From assembly GCA_022709905.1 (NCBI GenBank), contig JAKLHY010000041.1, positions 1 to 64,000 on the forward strand: a stretch of 64,000 nucleotides of DNA. The letters run 5' to 3'. The notes under the pieces were generated by a model that was given only the letters and a program-made list of their open reading frames with translations, was not told where the DNA came from and searched no databases. A program made the position numbers and the translations under genes. Position 1 is the stretch's first letter. Each line of letters begins with the position of its first letter. This stretch comes from Verrucomicrobiota bacterium (lineage in GTDB: Bacteria; Verrucomicrobiota; Verrucomicrobiia; Limisphaerales; UBA1319). Below are positions 16,951-26,424 of this stretch, piece by piece.

Positions 16951-19437
16951 ATGATAAAACCAATTTCCACCGTCTTCCCCTCGACGCTGGCCGGCGTCGC
17001 AACGATGGCGATGCTGTTCATGATACATCCGTCGTCCGCCACTTCCCGCACAGCCGAGGACTCATTCCACTTTCGAAATTTGAGCAGCGAACCGCTGGGC
17101 GATTCGGCGCGCCAAGATCTCTATCCGCAACTGGCCGTCGCTGGGGACGCGGTCCATCTTGCCTGGCTCTCGATCACGCCAGACTTTGCCTCCCAGCAAT
17201 TGCGGTATCGCCGCTCGACAGACGGAGGACGCAGTTTCGAGCCGGCGCGGACGCTGCTCTCCGGCAGCGGATCGGAATTCCTTTATACCGGACTTAACAT
17301 CCACGACACCGAGACCGGCCAAACGCCGGCTTACCTCGCGGCGGACGGCGAGCAGGTGCATATCGCATTGCTCACGACGGCAACGGGACAAACCCCGCGC
17401 ATTGTTTACCTTCGTTCGACCGACGGGGGTAACACTTTTTCCGAGCCCCGGATTTTGGGCATCGTGAGGACGGATCCGCCAAACCCCATACCGGGGACCA
17501 GTTATACAGCCGCTCTCCGCCCCCCAATGGTTGCCGCGTCGGGCGGCCGAGTGGTGATTGCCTTTGGCGCCACCGAAGCGCGAGCCATCGATACGGGCGT
17601 CTTCGGTTGGACCTACGGTTTTTATGCGGATTTGACCATTCTCTATTCGACCGACAACGGCGCCTCCTTCAAGGATTCACTCCTTCATGGCGATCCACCC
17701 ACAACCCGCGGGGCGGCGCTGGCCCAGCTGGCGATCACAGGCAATCAAGTCACGCTGGCGGCGAGGGATAACGTCTTTGCTGGCTTCGGGGTTGCCATGA
17801 CCTCGATCCACGCCGGGACTTCCTCCGATGGCGGCGCGAATTTCGAATTCCGGCAACTCACCGAGGTCTCCGAGTCCAACTTCGCCGATACGGTGCGCAT
17901 GACAAAAAATGGGGCCAACGCCCTCGTTTTCTTTGCCACTGAAGATGACAGCGATCCGCCCCTCGGCACGCTGTTTTATTGCCGCTCGATTGACAATGGC
18001 AGCACATGGACCGCACCGCAGCGTCTGACGGAAGCCCCCGCCCAGATCGCCAACAACTCGAGCTTCGCAGTCGCCCAAAATGGCGATGAAATCCTGGTCG
18101 CCACCTCGGACATCTCCACAAGCATGGCGGGGCGATTGATCACCTGTCGCTCGGCCGACGGGGGCGCGTCCTTCTCGCCGTGGTCCACACTCGCGGACGT
18201 TATCGATCCCTCCACAACCCAATTGACCCCTGTTTCCTGGCCCCGGTTCGCGGTCCAATCCGGCGCGCCTGCCCAGGCCCGTGTTGATTTGCTTTGGAGC
18301 GGCAACTTCCTTGTCACCAGCTCCGACTCAGGGACCTCATATTCCCCCCCGTTAATGATCCGTCCGCCAAACAACGTCCTACCCCAGCCTTCCGACACCG
18401 CGGCCTTTTTGATTGCGACCGCCGATGGCACGCTCCATGTGACCACGTCCTCGGCATCCCAAACCGATCCGAACGAGAGCGATGTCTTCTACCGCAGACT
18501 ATCGGGCGCGCCCGATCCCGTGGCGCAAAACCAAGCCCTGACTCTGGGAGCGAACCTGCCGCCCAAGGGTGACGTATCCGCTCCTCGACACCGGGACTCG
18601 CTGCAAATCGCCGCAGCGCCAAATTTGGCTACCGGCCATGCGTTCACAATCGAGTTTTGGGCTCGCTTTCGTGGCGAACTCACCGGCTGCGCGCCCTTCT
18701 CCAGCGCATCGGGCGATCTGGCCATGGGCGTCGTTGATCTGGCTGGAGCCGGCCAACGATTCCAGTTCACGCTAACCACCGACACCGGAACCTTCGACGC
18801 CACTGGGAATGCCATCGAAGCCCTTCCCAACACCTGGTATCATATCGCCCTGCGTTACGACGCTTCAAAAGCGTCGAAACAAATGTCACTGCTCATCAAC
18901 GGTCGTCTGGAGGCTGAAGTGGACGCATCCGGTTCCCGGGCGCGCCAGGTTGCCCCTCTGGTCTTTGGCAACTACTGGCAAGGCGCTGCGGTGGATTTCC
19001 ATGGAGACATCGACGAGATCCGATTCTGGGACTCAGCCTTGCCTGACGAAACAATCCACAGCCGTCAGTTCACGATCCTGACAGGTCATGAGCCGGGATT
19101 GGCTGGATGGTTCCCGCTCGACGGCCATACTCGCGACCAAAGCGGCCTCTTGCCTGACGGCATGCTTGTCTGCCGGGAAATGTTTGGACCCGGTGCGTTC
19201 GGATCGTCCCCTGCCAAAATCACAATTTTCCGGCACGAACAAGCCCTGGAACTCTCATGGCTGTCGGCAACAGGTTCGGTTTATCAACTGCAAATGACCG
19301 ATCATCTCAACTCAGACAATTGGATCCAGGAAGGCACCCCCATTCCTGGCAATGGAGAGGTCGTCCAAGTGACCATCCCGCTGAGCAGGAAAGGCAGCAA
19401 ATTCCTTCGCCTCACGACTTACCAGGCGATGCCATAA
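16951..19437 (+). CDS. Secreted BNR (sialidase-like) beta-propeller with LamG domain
   Basis: 828 residues with a signal peptide (about 1-33). The N-terminal ~530 residues carry at least six Asp-box motifs S-x-D-x-G-x-x-F/W (RSTDGGRSF, RSTDGGNTF, YSTDNGASF, SSDGGANF, RSIDNGSTW, RSADGGASF), which mark a sialidase-type propeller. No sialidase Arg triad is evident by eye, so catalysis is uncertain. A concanavalin-like LamG domain follows (about 570-735, FTIEFWARF ... IDEIRFWDSALP), then a short C-terminal domain ending FLRLTTYQAMP. Likely binds or acts on host or algal glycoconjugates. It overlaps the convergent ggt gene by 19 bp. Confidence 0.83.
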   Translation: MIKPISTVFPSTLAGVATMAMLFMIHPSSATSRTAEDSFHFRNLSSEPLGDSARQDLYPQLAVAGDAVHLAWLSITPDFASQQLRYRRSTDGGRSFEPARTLLSGSGSEFLYTGLNIHDTETGQTPAYLAADGEQVHIALLTTATGQTPRIVYLRSTDGGNTFSEPRILGIVRTDPPNPIPGTSYTAALRPPMVAASGGRVVIAFGATEARAIDTGVFGWTYGFYADLTILYSTDNGASFKDSLLHGDPPTTRGAALAQLAITGNQVTLAARDNVFAGFGVAMTSIHAGTSSDGGANFEFRQLTEVSESNFADTVRMTKNGANALVFFATEDDSDPPLGTLFYCRSIDNGSTWTAPQRLTEAPAQIANNSSFAVAQNGDEILVATSDISTSMAGRLITCRSADGGASFSPWSTLADVIDPSTTQLTPVSWPRFAVQSGAPAQARVDLLWSGNFLVTSSDSGTSYSPPLMIRPPNNVLPQPSDTAAFLIATADGTLHVTTSSASQTDPNESDVFYRRLSGAPDPVAQNQALTLGANLPPKGDVSAPRHRDSLQIAAAPNLATGHAFTIEFWARFRGELTGCAPFSSASGDLAMGVVDLAGAGQRFQFTLTTDTGTFDATGNAIEALPNTWYHIALRYDASKASKQMSLLINGRLEAEVDASGSRARQVAPLVFGNYWQGAAVDFHGDIDEIRFWDSALPDETIHSRQFTILTGHEPGLAGWFPLDGHTRDQSGLLPDGMLVCREMFGPGAFGSSPAKITIFRHEQALELSWLSATGSVYQLQMTDHLNSDNWIQEGTPIPGNGEVVQVTIPLSRKGSKFLRLTTYQAMP

Positions 19438-21278
19438 TCCTCTCCATGATGACTGGCGCCGCCCCAAAAGGTCTGGTGGGTCTGGTCGAAATAAATAGCG
19501 GTAATGGGACCGGAGGTTTTTTCGGCTGAATCCGACACATACCCCCGGCGGCGCAATTCGTTGCGCACCCAGGAGGGCACTTCGCGGTTCAGGGTAATCC
19601 GGCCGGGTTCTGCCCGGTGCTCGCCAAAAGAACTGCGCATCTGGTAGCTGGTGAAATTGGCGGCCTCGCAGGCCTCCTGGACGGTCATGCCGAATTCGAC
19701 GATGTTCAGGAAAAATTGCAGGAGATTCTGATCCTGTGTATCGCCGCCCTGCACGGAAAAGCAGAGAAACGGCCGGTTGTTGGTCAACGCGAGGGTCGGT
19801 GTGAGGGTCACTCGTGGGCGCTTGCCTGGGGCGACGACATTGTAGGGATTCTCGGCGGGATCAAGCACAAAGCTCTGCATTCGTTGGCTCATGCCAATAC
19901 CCGTCCGTCCTGCCACGCACGCGGGCATCCATCCGCCGCTCGGGGTCACGGACACGGCCCATCCTCGATCGTCGGCAGCCTGAATGGATGTCGTTCCGGC
20001 CCGGAAGGTGGCGTCGAATTCGGCGCGGTCGGCGTTCGCGGATATCCTATTGGTTCTCAGGTTTGACCAATTCGTGAGATAACGAAGGAATGGATGAGTT
20101 TCGCCCTGGAATGGATAGGGATCACCCGGACGAACATCGGGATTGTTTTTGTCATTCAGGAGCTTGAGCCGCTCGCGGGCATAGGATTTGGAGAGCAAAC
20201 CGGCAATTGGCTCGGCCGGTGGCACATCAGGATCGCCATAGTAAAAGTCACGATCCGCATACGCAAGATTCATGGCCTGATAAACCGTGTGGATATAACG
20301 GGCGCTGTTGTAGCCCATCGACTGAAGATCGAGCGGTTCGAGCAAATTCAACACCTGAAGAAAGACCGGTCCCTGGGTCCAGCAGGTGAGTTTGTAGACG
20401 TCAATTCCCTTGTACGTCGTCCGGACCGGGGCTTCGATTTTGGCCCGCCAATTTGCCAGATCCTCCAGGGTGAACAATCCCCCCTGCTCGAGCGAGCCCC
20501 GCACAAACTCCTCGGCAATGTCACCCCTGTAGAACCGATCGCAGGCGGCGTAAATGGCTTGTCGCCGATCGCGTCCTCCGGCAAGAGCCTCGGACTCGGC
20601 TTCGACCAATTTTCGCAGGGTGTTTGCCAAATCGGGCTGGCGCCACACCTCACCGGGCCGGGGGGCGGAGGGTTCACGTCCAGGATAAGGAAAAAACACG
20701 TTGCTGGAATACGGCCATTGTTTCAATTTCGCTGCGTCGCGATCAATCTTCCTCACGAGCTCAGCTTCGATGGGATAACCTTCAGCCATCGCCAGGGCCG
20801 GCTCGAGCACAACCTTGAGCGGTAAAGTTCCAAATTCGGCCAGCATCAACATCAAACCACCGGGATTACCCGGCACGACGGCGGCCAGCGGCCCTTCATT
20901 CGGCGGATACCGCAGTTTTCGCTCCTGAAAAAAGTCGGGCGTGGCGCCGGTTGGAGCGACTCCCAGGGCGTTGATTCCGACCACCCCATTGGTGCGGGGA
21001 TCAAAAATCAGGGCCTGAGTTTCGCCGCCCCAGCTCACATCATCATACATGGTGCAAACGACAGCCAGCATGGCGCAGGCGGCATCCACCGCATTACCGC
21101 CGCGTTCAAACATCCTGGCCCCAGCCAGGGCCCCGAGGGGTTTGCCCGTGATCGCAACCCAATGGCGGCCGTGCAAAACGGGCTTGTGTGTCGCGGAATA
21201 AGGTTCTGGCGTCGCGGCCAACATCGAAGCCATCCCCAGACCCGCCAGCCCCAAGGAAATCATGGATCGCTTGAACAT
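19419..21278 (-). CDS. ggt: Gamma-glutamyltransferase family protein
   Basis: 619 residues with a signal peptide (about 1-22, MLAATPEP). The Ntn-hydrolase precursor layout is present: large subunit with GGNAVDAACAM and VVPGNPGG, then the autocleavage site Thr429/Thr430 (RAGTTSIQAADDRGWAVSVT) and the small subunit ending with an Arg-rich GYVSDSAEK region. GGTs cleave glutathione and gamma-glutamyl amides in the periplasm; some relatives are acylases. The glycine pair usually found as G-G before substrate carboxylate appears as QGGDTQDQN. It is 63 bp behind the lipoprotein gene on the same strand. Confidence 0.88.
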   Translation of the reverse strand: MFKRSMISLGLAGLGMASMLAATPEPYSATHKPVLHGRHWVAITGKPLGALAGARMFERGGNAVDAACAMLAVVCTMYDDVSWGGETQALIFDPRTNGVVGINALGVAPTGATPDFFQERKLRYPPNEGPLAAVVPGNPGGLMLMLAEFGTLPLKVVLEPALAMAEGYPIEAELVRKIDRDAAKLKQWPYSSNVFFPYPGREPSAPRPGEVWRQPDLANTLRKLVEAESEALAGGRDRRQAIYAACDRFYRGDIAEEFVRGSLEQGGLFTLEDLANWRAKIEAPVRTTYKGIDVYKLTCWTQGPVFLQVLNLLEPLDLQSMGYNSARYIHTVYQAMNLAYADRDFYYGDPDVPPAEPIAGLLSKSYARERLKLLNDKNNPDVRPGDPYPFQGETHPFLRYLTNWSNLRTNRISANADRAEFDATFRAGTTSIQAADDRGWAVSVTPSGGWMPACVAGRTGIGMSQRMQSFVLDPAENPYNVVAPGKRPRVTLTPTLALTNNRPFLCFSVQGGDTQDQNLLQFFLNIVEFGMTVQEACEAANFTSYQMRSSFGEHRAEPGRITLNREVPSWVRNELRRRGYVSDSAEKTSGPITAIYFDQTHQTFWGGASHHGEDYGIAW

Positions 21279-21341
21279 CGTTTTTGTCTCCCATTCGCTC
21301 CTGGTCGTTATAAATTTGGAGTAACCATTCGCACCTGTTCC

Positions 21342-22466
21342 TCACTCTTCCTCCCCCGAAGGGAGAAAAGTAATGGTCCATTGGGATCGTCCCCGAACGA
21401 ACAGTCTGGCGGTCCTGCCGGCCAGTTTATCGGTCTCTTTTTTCGCGGCGTTGAGACCTAGGACACTGGGATACCATTGGTCGGGGCGCAGGTTGCCGAG
21501 GATCTTCTGGGGATCGGACCATCCGGCTGGATTCGCCAGATCCCGGGTGTAACTGACATAAACCCCCTCCTGTCTCCAGTGGCGATCGATGGCGCGGTTC
21601 AGCAGCATCACGTATCGATTCAAGTGATGATTCCAGTGGATCGACGGCCCCCAGAACGCGTCCACATCGGAGCGATGCCAGTCCTGTCGGGCGGGAAAGA
21701 TCGCGGTGACTCGTCCGCCAAGGCCTGGTTCTGTCCAATGGCCATCGCACCATTTCCAGACCTTGCCCACGGGTTGGTCGCGGTCCGCCCAAGCCATGCG
21801 CGCCACTGAAACCCCTTGTTCCGCAAGACTCCCGGTATATGTGCTGATGTAAAAATAGATGTATTGAAGGCGGGAATCGAGTGCGATGCAGAAATCGCCG
21901 TTGCCACCGGCAAAATAATAATTGGTCGTGGCGCAATTCAAGGTGCCGGAGGGCGCCTCGAGCACAATTCCCAGATCCTGCCAATGCGCCCCGTTGTCCG
22001 TCGAACGCACAGCACCGATCTTGGGGGCGGTCAGATGCGTGCCCGGGCACAGCCCGGCTGGTTCATGGTGATACCAACCGTAAAGGACCCCGTCGTCCGC
22101 TTTCCAAGTGCATTCGATCCAACGACCCCCATTCACCTGGTTGTCATATTCGCAACGCACGTAGGTTCGTGTCAGGTTGTTTACATCCGGTCCGCTGCTG
22201 CGCCACGGATGACCGGCGGAATTGAAAACATAAAGAGTCGCCCCGTCCCAGTGGGCCGGGCTGTTGCAGTCGCTATCGCTGGGCTGATCGGGACTCGGGC
22301 TGTTCGCGCCGCGGAACTGGATCACGGGAGCATCGTGCAGGACCACCATCGGCTCGGCATGATCGGTCATCGGTAAATGGGTCGATCGACATCCTGCCAG
22401 GACGGTGGATATCAGCGCGAAAACCACGAGGCTGGAGAGCTTCCTGCGCCTCTCGGTCTTGCTCAC
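21342..22466 (-). CDS. Lipoprotein with five-bladed propeller-like glycosidase/BNR features
   Basis: A GTG start at 22466 gives a 374-residue protein with a textbook lipoprotein signal (MSKTERRRK, hydrophobic stretch, lipobox LAGC). An ATG at 22556 would add 30 residues that look like translated intergenic repeat, so I prefer the GTG. The body has repeating strands such as AHWDGATLYVFNSAG, YVRCEYDN, GAVRSTDNGAHWQDLG (an Asp-box), and WHRSDVDAFWGPSIHWNHHLNRYVML, reminiscent of GH43/GH117-type propellers. No specific family is certain. It may be bound to the outer membrane and co-transcribed with ggt. Confidence 0.7.
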   Translation of the reverse strand: MSKTERRRKLSSLVVFALISTVLAGCRSTHLPMTDHAEPMVVLHDAPVIQFRGANSPSPDQPSDSDCNSPAHWDGATLYVFNSAGHPWRSSGPDVNNLTRTYVRCEYDNQVNGGRWIECTWKADDGVLYGWYHHEPAGLCPGTHLTAPKIGAVRSTDNGAHWQDLGIVLEAPSGTLNCATTNYYFAGGNGDFCIALDSRLQYIYFYISTYTGSLAEQGVSVARMAWADRDQPVGKVWKWCDGHWTEPGLGGRVTAIFPARQDWHRSDVDAFWGPSIHWNHHLNRYVMLLNRAIDRHWRQEGVYVSYTRDLANPAGWSDPQKILGNLRPDQWYPSVLGLNAAKKETDKLAGRTARLFVRGRSQWTITFLPSGEEE

Positions 22467-22826
22467 GGCCCATAAACCGGGTAAGACCGAACCTCCGAGC
22501 CAACTGTATCTCGCCCGGCGCGCCTGGCAGTCGCGCCCTACCTTCAACCGGTTCATAGGGTGCGCCCCTTGCACTCGTTGCCATGTGGATTCGTTCTGGC
22601 TGGATCGATAACCGAAATGAAGCATTTTGTGTAACAGCGAGGATTTTGAATCCGTCTTCATGCCCCAGAAAGATATCATCCTTGAACTCCGGTGAACATC
22701 CGGAATTTCTCGTGTCCCGACCCGGGAAACGATCAACAATACGACGGCGACAAGAACGGCAATATAAAGTTTTCAGCGCTCCCCAATAACCGCACAGAAG
22801 ATGCTCCAAAAAAAATCCAGACTTCG
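22467..22826. other. Upstream region of lipoprotein gene, no gene seen
   Basis: The first 90 bp can be read as an N-terminal extension of the lipoprotein but look like non-coding repeat DNA. The remaining sequence has no convincing open frame. AAGGGG sits 8 bases before the ATG at 22556 on the minus strand, so that start cannot be excluded. Confidence 0.4.
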
Positions 22827-22991
22827 AATTAACGCCAATAGACGCGAATGAAAGCGGAGGGGTCCGATGGGCTGAATTCGAGACATTCCATCGATGTTCC
22901 CAACACTTCAGGACCTTCGTATTTGGCCTGCCAATATTCGCGTTCATTGGCATTGATTGGCGATTCAGTCGTTTGATTTGCGGTTCAGGGG
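22827..22991 (-). repeat. Dispersed ~165-bp repeat, copy 1
   Basis: Read on the minus strand it runs from CCCCTGAACCGCAAAT through AATACGAAGGTCCTG, ATCGATGG and TTCAGCCCATCGGA to a terminal AACGCC/ACGCGAAT block. Its ends are imperfect inverted repeats. The same order of words occurs at 51922-52090 on the plus strand with roughly 75% identity. It is non-coding in all frames. Confidence 0.65.
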
Positions 22992-23042
22992 CTCCGAGAA
23001 GCGCGTGACGCGGAGGGTCTTTCAGTGTAAGTTAGATCCACA

Positions 23043-23759
23043 ATGATCCAGTCAGGTCCCTGCCCGAAAATGTCCGCCTCGCGCCGCAGGAAGGACCGTG
23101 ATCTCCGATGGCCGAATGCCTGGGCATTTACGCTGGTCGAACTGCTGATTGTGATCGTAATCATCGGTATTCTGGCCGGATTGCTGTTGCCGTTATTGGC
23201 GCGATCCAAGGAACTGGCCCGGCGGATGCATTGCACCAACAACCTCCGGCAGATTGGCCTCGGTATCGCGATGTACCGTGACGACGATAGTCGCGATCGC
23301 CCGCCCCTTTACCTATTTAATCCCACCAATAAAACCTACGGATTCCCGGGTGGCAATCGGCCTTACCTGGAGAAAGGCTACGTCGAAAACACGAATTCAT
23401 TCGTTTGCCTCTCCGACCGGACCCGTGGCCGGATCCCGATTGATCTCGGCTGGGAATACTTCGGGGATTTCACCACCAGTTATGCCTACCACATGGGGCC
23501 CTGGCAGCAAACAACCCCCGAGGGCAAACAGTGGCTCGCAAGTCAACTGACCCGCTGGGGCAGCCGGTTCATCGTGGTGGCGTGTCCCTGGCACCGCCAT
23601 CTCTTCAGCGGCTGGACCGTCAGCCAGTTTAATCCGGCCGCCAGTTTCTCCAGAAAAACTAACATCAAAGACTTATGCCTGCGACACGACGGCGCGGTAA
23701 ACAGCTTCGTCTGGCCCGGCAGCAACTGGGACGAAGAACCCTACCGCCAGTTGCCGTAG
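23043..23759 (+). CDS. Pseudopilin-like protein, copy B
   Basis: 238 residues, a close duplicate of the gene at 9838-10554 (same length, over 90% identical). Prepilin leader ends AFTLVELLIVIVIIGILAG, then LLPLLARSKELARRMHCTNNLRQIG; the C-terminal part has FPGGNRPYLEKGYVEN, CPWHRHLFSGW and HDGAVNSFVWPG. The ATG is preceded by TAGATCCACA with no strong ribosome site. Together the two copies form ~700-bp direct repeats around a 12.5-kb hydrolase block, so recombination between them could delete or duplicate that block. Confidence 0.85.
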   Translation: MIQSGPCPKMSASRRRKDRDLRWPNAWAFTLVELLIVIVIIGILAGLLLPLLARSKELARRMHCTNNLRQIGLGIAMYRDDDSRDRPPLYLFNPTNKTYGFPGGNRPYLEKGYVENTNSFVCLSDRTRGRIPIDLGWEYFGDFTTSYAYHMGPWQQTTPEGKQWLASQLTRWGSRFIVVACPWHRHLFSGWTVSQFNPAASFSRKTNIKDLCLRHDGAVNSFVWPGSNWDEEPYRQLP

Positions 23760-24088
23760 CACAGTGACTCACAAATGACGATCCGTTCGTCGCTCACGGC
23801 TGCGGGTGGTGGTTGGCGCATCGGGATTCCTTCCTGCAGCGGATGGGGCGCGGAACTCGTTCCGCAAAGCAGTCTTGCGTCGACCGGCACGGCGGGATAA
23901 ATCCCGCGGTCCAGGCTGCCGAGTAACGCTCGATTCGGAGCCGGGAACGATCGGCGCGCGGGATTCATCCGGCTTCAGCGTCCCGCGCAGAATGAATTTC
24001 GCGTGCCAAGACGAGACACAGCGTTGTCTCACTCTTCAATGCACCCGAACCAAATCGATGTCTGATGCCGCTCTGTTCCCCCGGCGAA
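23760..24088. repeat. Intergenic region with REP-like double hairpin, copy 2
   Basis: GCGGAACTCGTTCCGC (23850-23865) and GCGGGATAAATCCCGC (23892-23907) are near-perfect or perfect palindromes. The unit 23891-23970 repeats 5763-5850. The rest of this 329-bp interval holds no gene. Confidence 0.65.
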
Positions 24089-24838
24089 TTACAGATTCTT
24101 CAGTCGGATATCTTTGTAGCGCATCCGCAGTTCATCTCCGGAGTGCAGTTGAAGGGCGAAGTGCCCGGAGCGGCCAACGCCATGTTTCTGATGGGCGGCA
24201 TTATCGAGAACGCCGGAGGCATCCCAGTCCGTTACGACGATGCCGTTCAAAACGGTTTTGATTTTCATTCCCTGGCAGATCAGCGTTAGTTCGTTCCAGC
24301 CATCGCCGTCATCGCTGAACTTGAAAAGATGCTGGGCAGGTTGATACTTGGAATCTATTTGCCAATCCTTGAGACTGGGATGAATCCAGCGTTTTTCCTC
24401 GCGTGTCTCGTCATAGATAAATCCCGTTCGCCAAGTCATGGGCGGAACCGGGTGAATATCCACCTGGGGGCCGTCGAGCCAGCCGCCCTGGGCTGAGGCG
24501 TCGTAACGGCTGCGAAATTGCAGCCCGCTGTTACCGCTCGAATGCCGAAAGGCTTGAAACTTGAGTCGCAGCTCGAAATCCGAGAATTCCGCATCCGAAA
24601 TCAGCCAGACGTAATTGTGATCTTTGCGCCCCAGGGAATCACACACGATCGTTCCATCCTCGACACGCCAGAAATCGCGCCCCTGGTCCTTTGGCTGGCA
24701 ACAGACCGACCAGCCGGACAGGTCTTTGCCATTAAAAAGCGACATCCATGAAGCAGTCTCTTGCCGGCCGGTGACGCATCCGACAAGTCCAACGCATACC
24801 ACAAACTGGAATAACCTGGGATTTAATTGATAATGCAT
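24089..24838 (-). CDS. DUF1080 / 3-keto-disaccharide hydrolase domain protein
   Basis: 249 residues, exported (hydrophobic at about 8-24). A single jelly-roll domain begins MSLFNGKDLSGW and continues with FWRVEDGTIVCDS, FELRLKFQAFRHSSGNSGLQFRSR, GPQVDIHP and GHFALQLHSGDELRMRYKDIRLK, the family hallmarks. Members include periplasmic enzymes that act on 3-keto-glycosides; many others are uncharacterised. It is downstream of the TIM-barrel gene by 63 bp, a pairing common in this phylum and consistent with 3-keto-sugar metabolism. Confidence 0.9.
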   Translation of the reverse strand: MHYQLNPRLFQFVVCVGLVGCVTGRQETASWMSLFNGKDLSGWSVCCQPKDQGRDFWRVEDGTIVCDSLGRKDHNYVWLISDAEFSDFELRLKFQAFRHSSGNSGLQFRSRYDASAQGGWLDGPQVDIHPVPPMTWRTGFIYDETREEKRWIHPSLKDWQIDSKYQPAQHLFKFSDDGDGWNELTLICQGMKIKTVLNGIVVTDWDASGVLDNAAHQKHGVGRSGHFALQLHSGDELRMRYKDIRLKNL

Positions 24839-24901
24839 AATGGGACGATACCGGACGCCCCCCCGAGACGCAACGCTGCCGCCACAGATTCCTGATCGGG
24901 A

Positions 24902-25903
24902 TTATTTTCTGGCTCCGACCTCATCAATCACCCGCTTGCATTTGAGGCAGGCGTCATACGGATCGGGCACTTCCCATTCGTCCACCATGATCCAGCCGCG
25001 GAAACCGCCCTCCTTGAGCATCCGCAATCCCTTGGCGCAGTCGGTGTGCCCGTCGCCGCATCCCAGGTGCTTCGAGGTGCCCCCATCGCGGAGGGTGCTG
25101 TCGGTGTCGCAAAACTGCACGTAACCGATATTCCTGGGGCCTACCTTTTGAAGAAGCTCCTCGGGCTTCCCTGTGGCGCCATTCATCTGATCGAAATGGC
25201 TGGGATCGTAGATGCCTTTCAGGGCGGGATGGTTTGAGCCATGCAGAATGCGGAGATAATGATCGGCCGTGTTGAAGACAAACACCGGCTCGATTTCGAA
25301 ACAGGCCAGAATTCCGGCGTCTCCGGCAATTTTGCCCGCTTCATGAAAGGTCTTTGCCAGCACCTCGATCGCCTGGTCGAGGGTTTGCCCGCGCAATCCG
25401 CCTCCGGGCCACATTCCGACACAATCACAACCGAGTTGTTGGGCCAGTTGGATGCGATTCCGAAACTCATCCAGCCATTGCCTGCGGGCCGCCTCGGATG
25501 GATCAAACGCGCCCCCGGCACCCAATTGGATGGAAAAAATCCTCAGGCCATATAAGTCGTATAACCGCCGCAGCGCTTGAACGCGTTCCTTTTCCCCGGC
25601 GGCAGGATACCCGCCGCTTGGCCAATCCGAGACCAATTCCACTCCGTCAAACCCATGGCGCGACGCAAAATCCAGGACCTCCCAGATCGGGTAATTCTTG
25701 CGATACTTGTGCGTGCCCGACTGGAAACCGTTCAGACCGACCGCCGTTTTCCAGATGTGTTTCTTCTGGGCCGCCGACAAGGATGCGGGATGTATGAGCG
25801 CCGGCAGTGCCACAGCACCGGCCAGCAGCTTCAGGATGTCCCGGCGCACAAGGGAAGTATCCAGCCTGGGCTTATGCGTTTTCGAGTCAATTCGAGGGCT
25901 CAT
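24902..25903 (-). CDS. Exported sugar phosphate isomerase/epimerase-like TIM barrel
   Basis: 333 residues with a twin-arginine-type signal (SLVRRDILKLLAGAVALPAL, about 18-37), so it is exported folded. The AP_endonuc_2/xylose-isomerase-like barrel is seen in GFDGVELVSDWP, CVGMWPGGG, ILACFEIEPVF (Glu metal ligand), KGIYDPSHFDQMNG, IGYVQFCDTDS and GWIMVDEWEVP (Glu ligand). Such exported members in Verrucomicrobiota and Planctomycetes are linked to inositol or 3-keto-sugar epimerisation. It is the first gene of a two-gene transcript with the DUF1080 gene. Confidence 0.87.
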   Translation of the reverse strand: MSPRIDSKTHKPRLDTSLVRRDILKLLAGAVALPALIHPASLSAAQKKHIWKTAVGLNGFQSGTHKYRKNYPIWEVLDFASRHGFDGVELVSDWPSGGYPAAGEKERVQALRRLYDLYGLRIFSIQLGAGGAFDPSEAARRQWLDEFRNRIQLAQQLGCDCVGMWPGGGLRGQTLDQAIEVLAKTFHEAGKIAGDAGILACFEIEPVFVFNTADHYLRILHGSNHPALKGIYDPSHFDQMNGATGKPEELLQKVGPRNIGYVQFCDTDSTLRDGGTSKHLGCGDGHTDCAKGLRMLKEGGFRGWIMVDEWEVPDPYDACLKCKRVIDEVGARK

Positions 25904-25939
25904 GAAAGGACTCTGCTGAATCCGGCCAGTCGTGTCAAA

Positions 25940-26340
25940 AGTTAACCGCGAGTGACCTCGGGATCAGGGATGCGGAACCAGGTAAGGGTGAGTCCATTCG
26001 GGAAGAGAAGGATTGGCTCCCGAACCGGGTTGCAGGGGACTCGGAGTCTTGTAATCGTCGAAGCAGATGCCTCCAGGATTGCCTGACCGCGCAAAACCCA
26101 TCAAGGAGGGCTCATGGGCCCCGATAGAATTGATTCTGCGAGTTTCTCGGTTCGGGTGTTCCAGGTGATTTCTCCGCCAGGCATATCGGTCTTGAGAATC
26201 AGCCTCAGGCCATCGAGATCAACCACCACGCGACCTTCCACAACGCGAGCCGTGGCTCGCGGGACCGCATGGGTCGTTGCGGAAATAGTGTACCAGGATT
26301 CGCCGGGCCGAGAGCGCCTTGTCGCGATCACACTTGCCAT
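25940..26340 (-). pseudogene. Possible remnant of a secreted protein gene
   Basis: On the minus strand 26340-26101 encodes 79 residues with a beta-rich look (ARVVEGRVVVDLDGLRLILKT), ending in TGA. The same frame is then open again to about 25943 (ending TWFRIPDPEVTRG). Another frame from ATG 26102 reads MGFARSGNPGGICFDDYKTP to a stop near 25967. No family recognised. It may be a decayed gene or spurious; it sits at the left edge of the stress island. The remaining bases to 26424 hold nothing else. Confidence 0.3.
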
Positions 26341-26424
26341 TTTTTGCTCAGAAAAGTTCTATTCCTTCAGTCCCCCGTGGGAGTAAGGATAGGCGTTCTG
26401 CTCCGTCCACGAGTAGCGTGACGC

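Noticed and set aside
22466..22739. Long N-terminal extension of the lipoprotein
   Set aside because: The extra residues look like translated intergenic repeat and would bury the lipoprotein signal.
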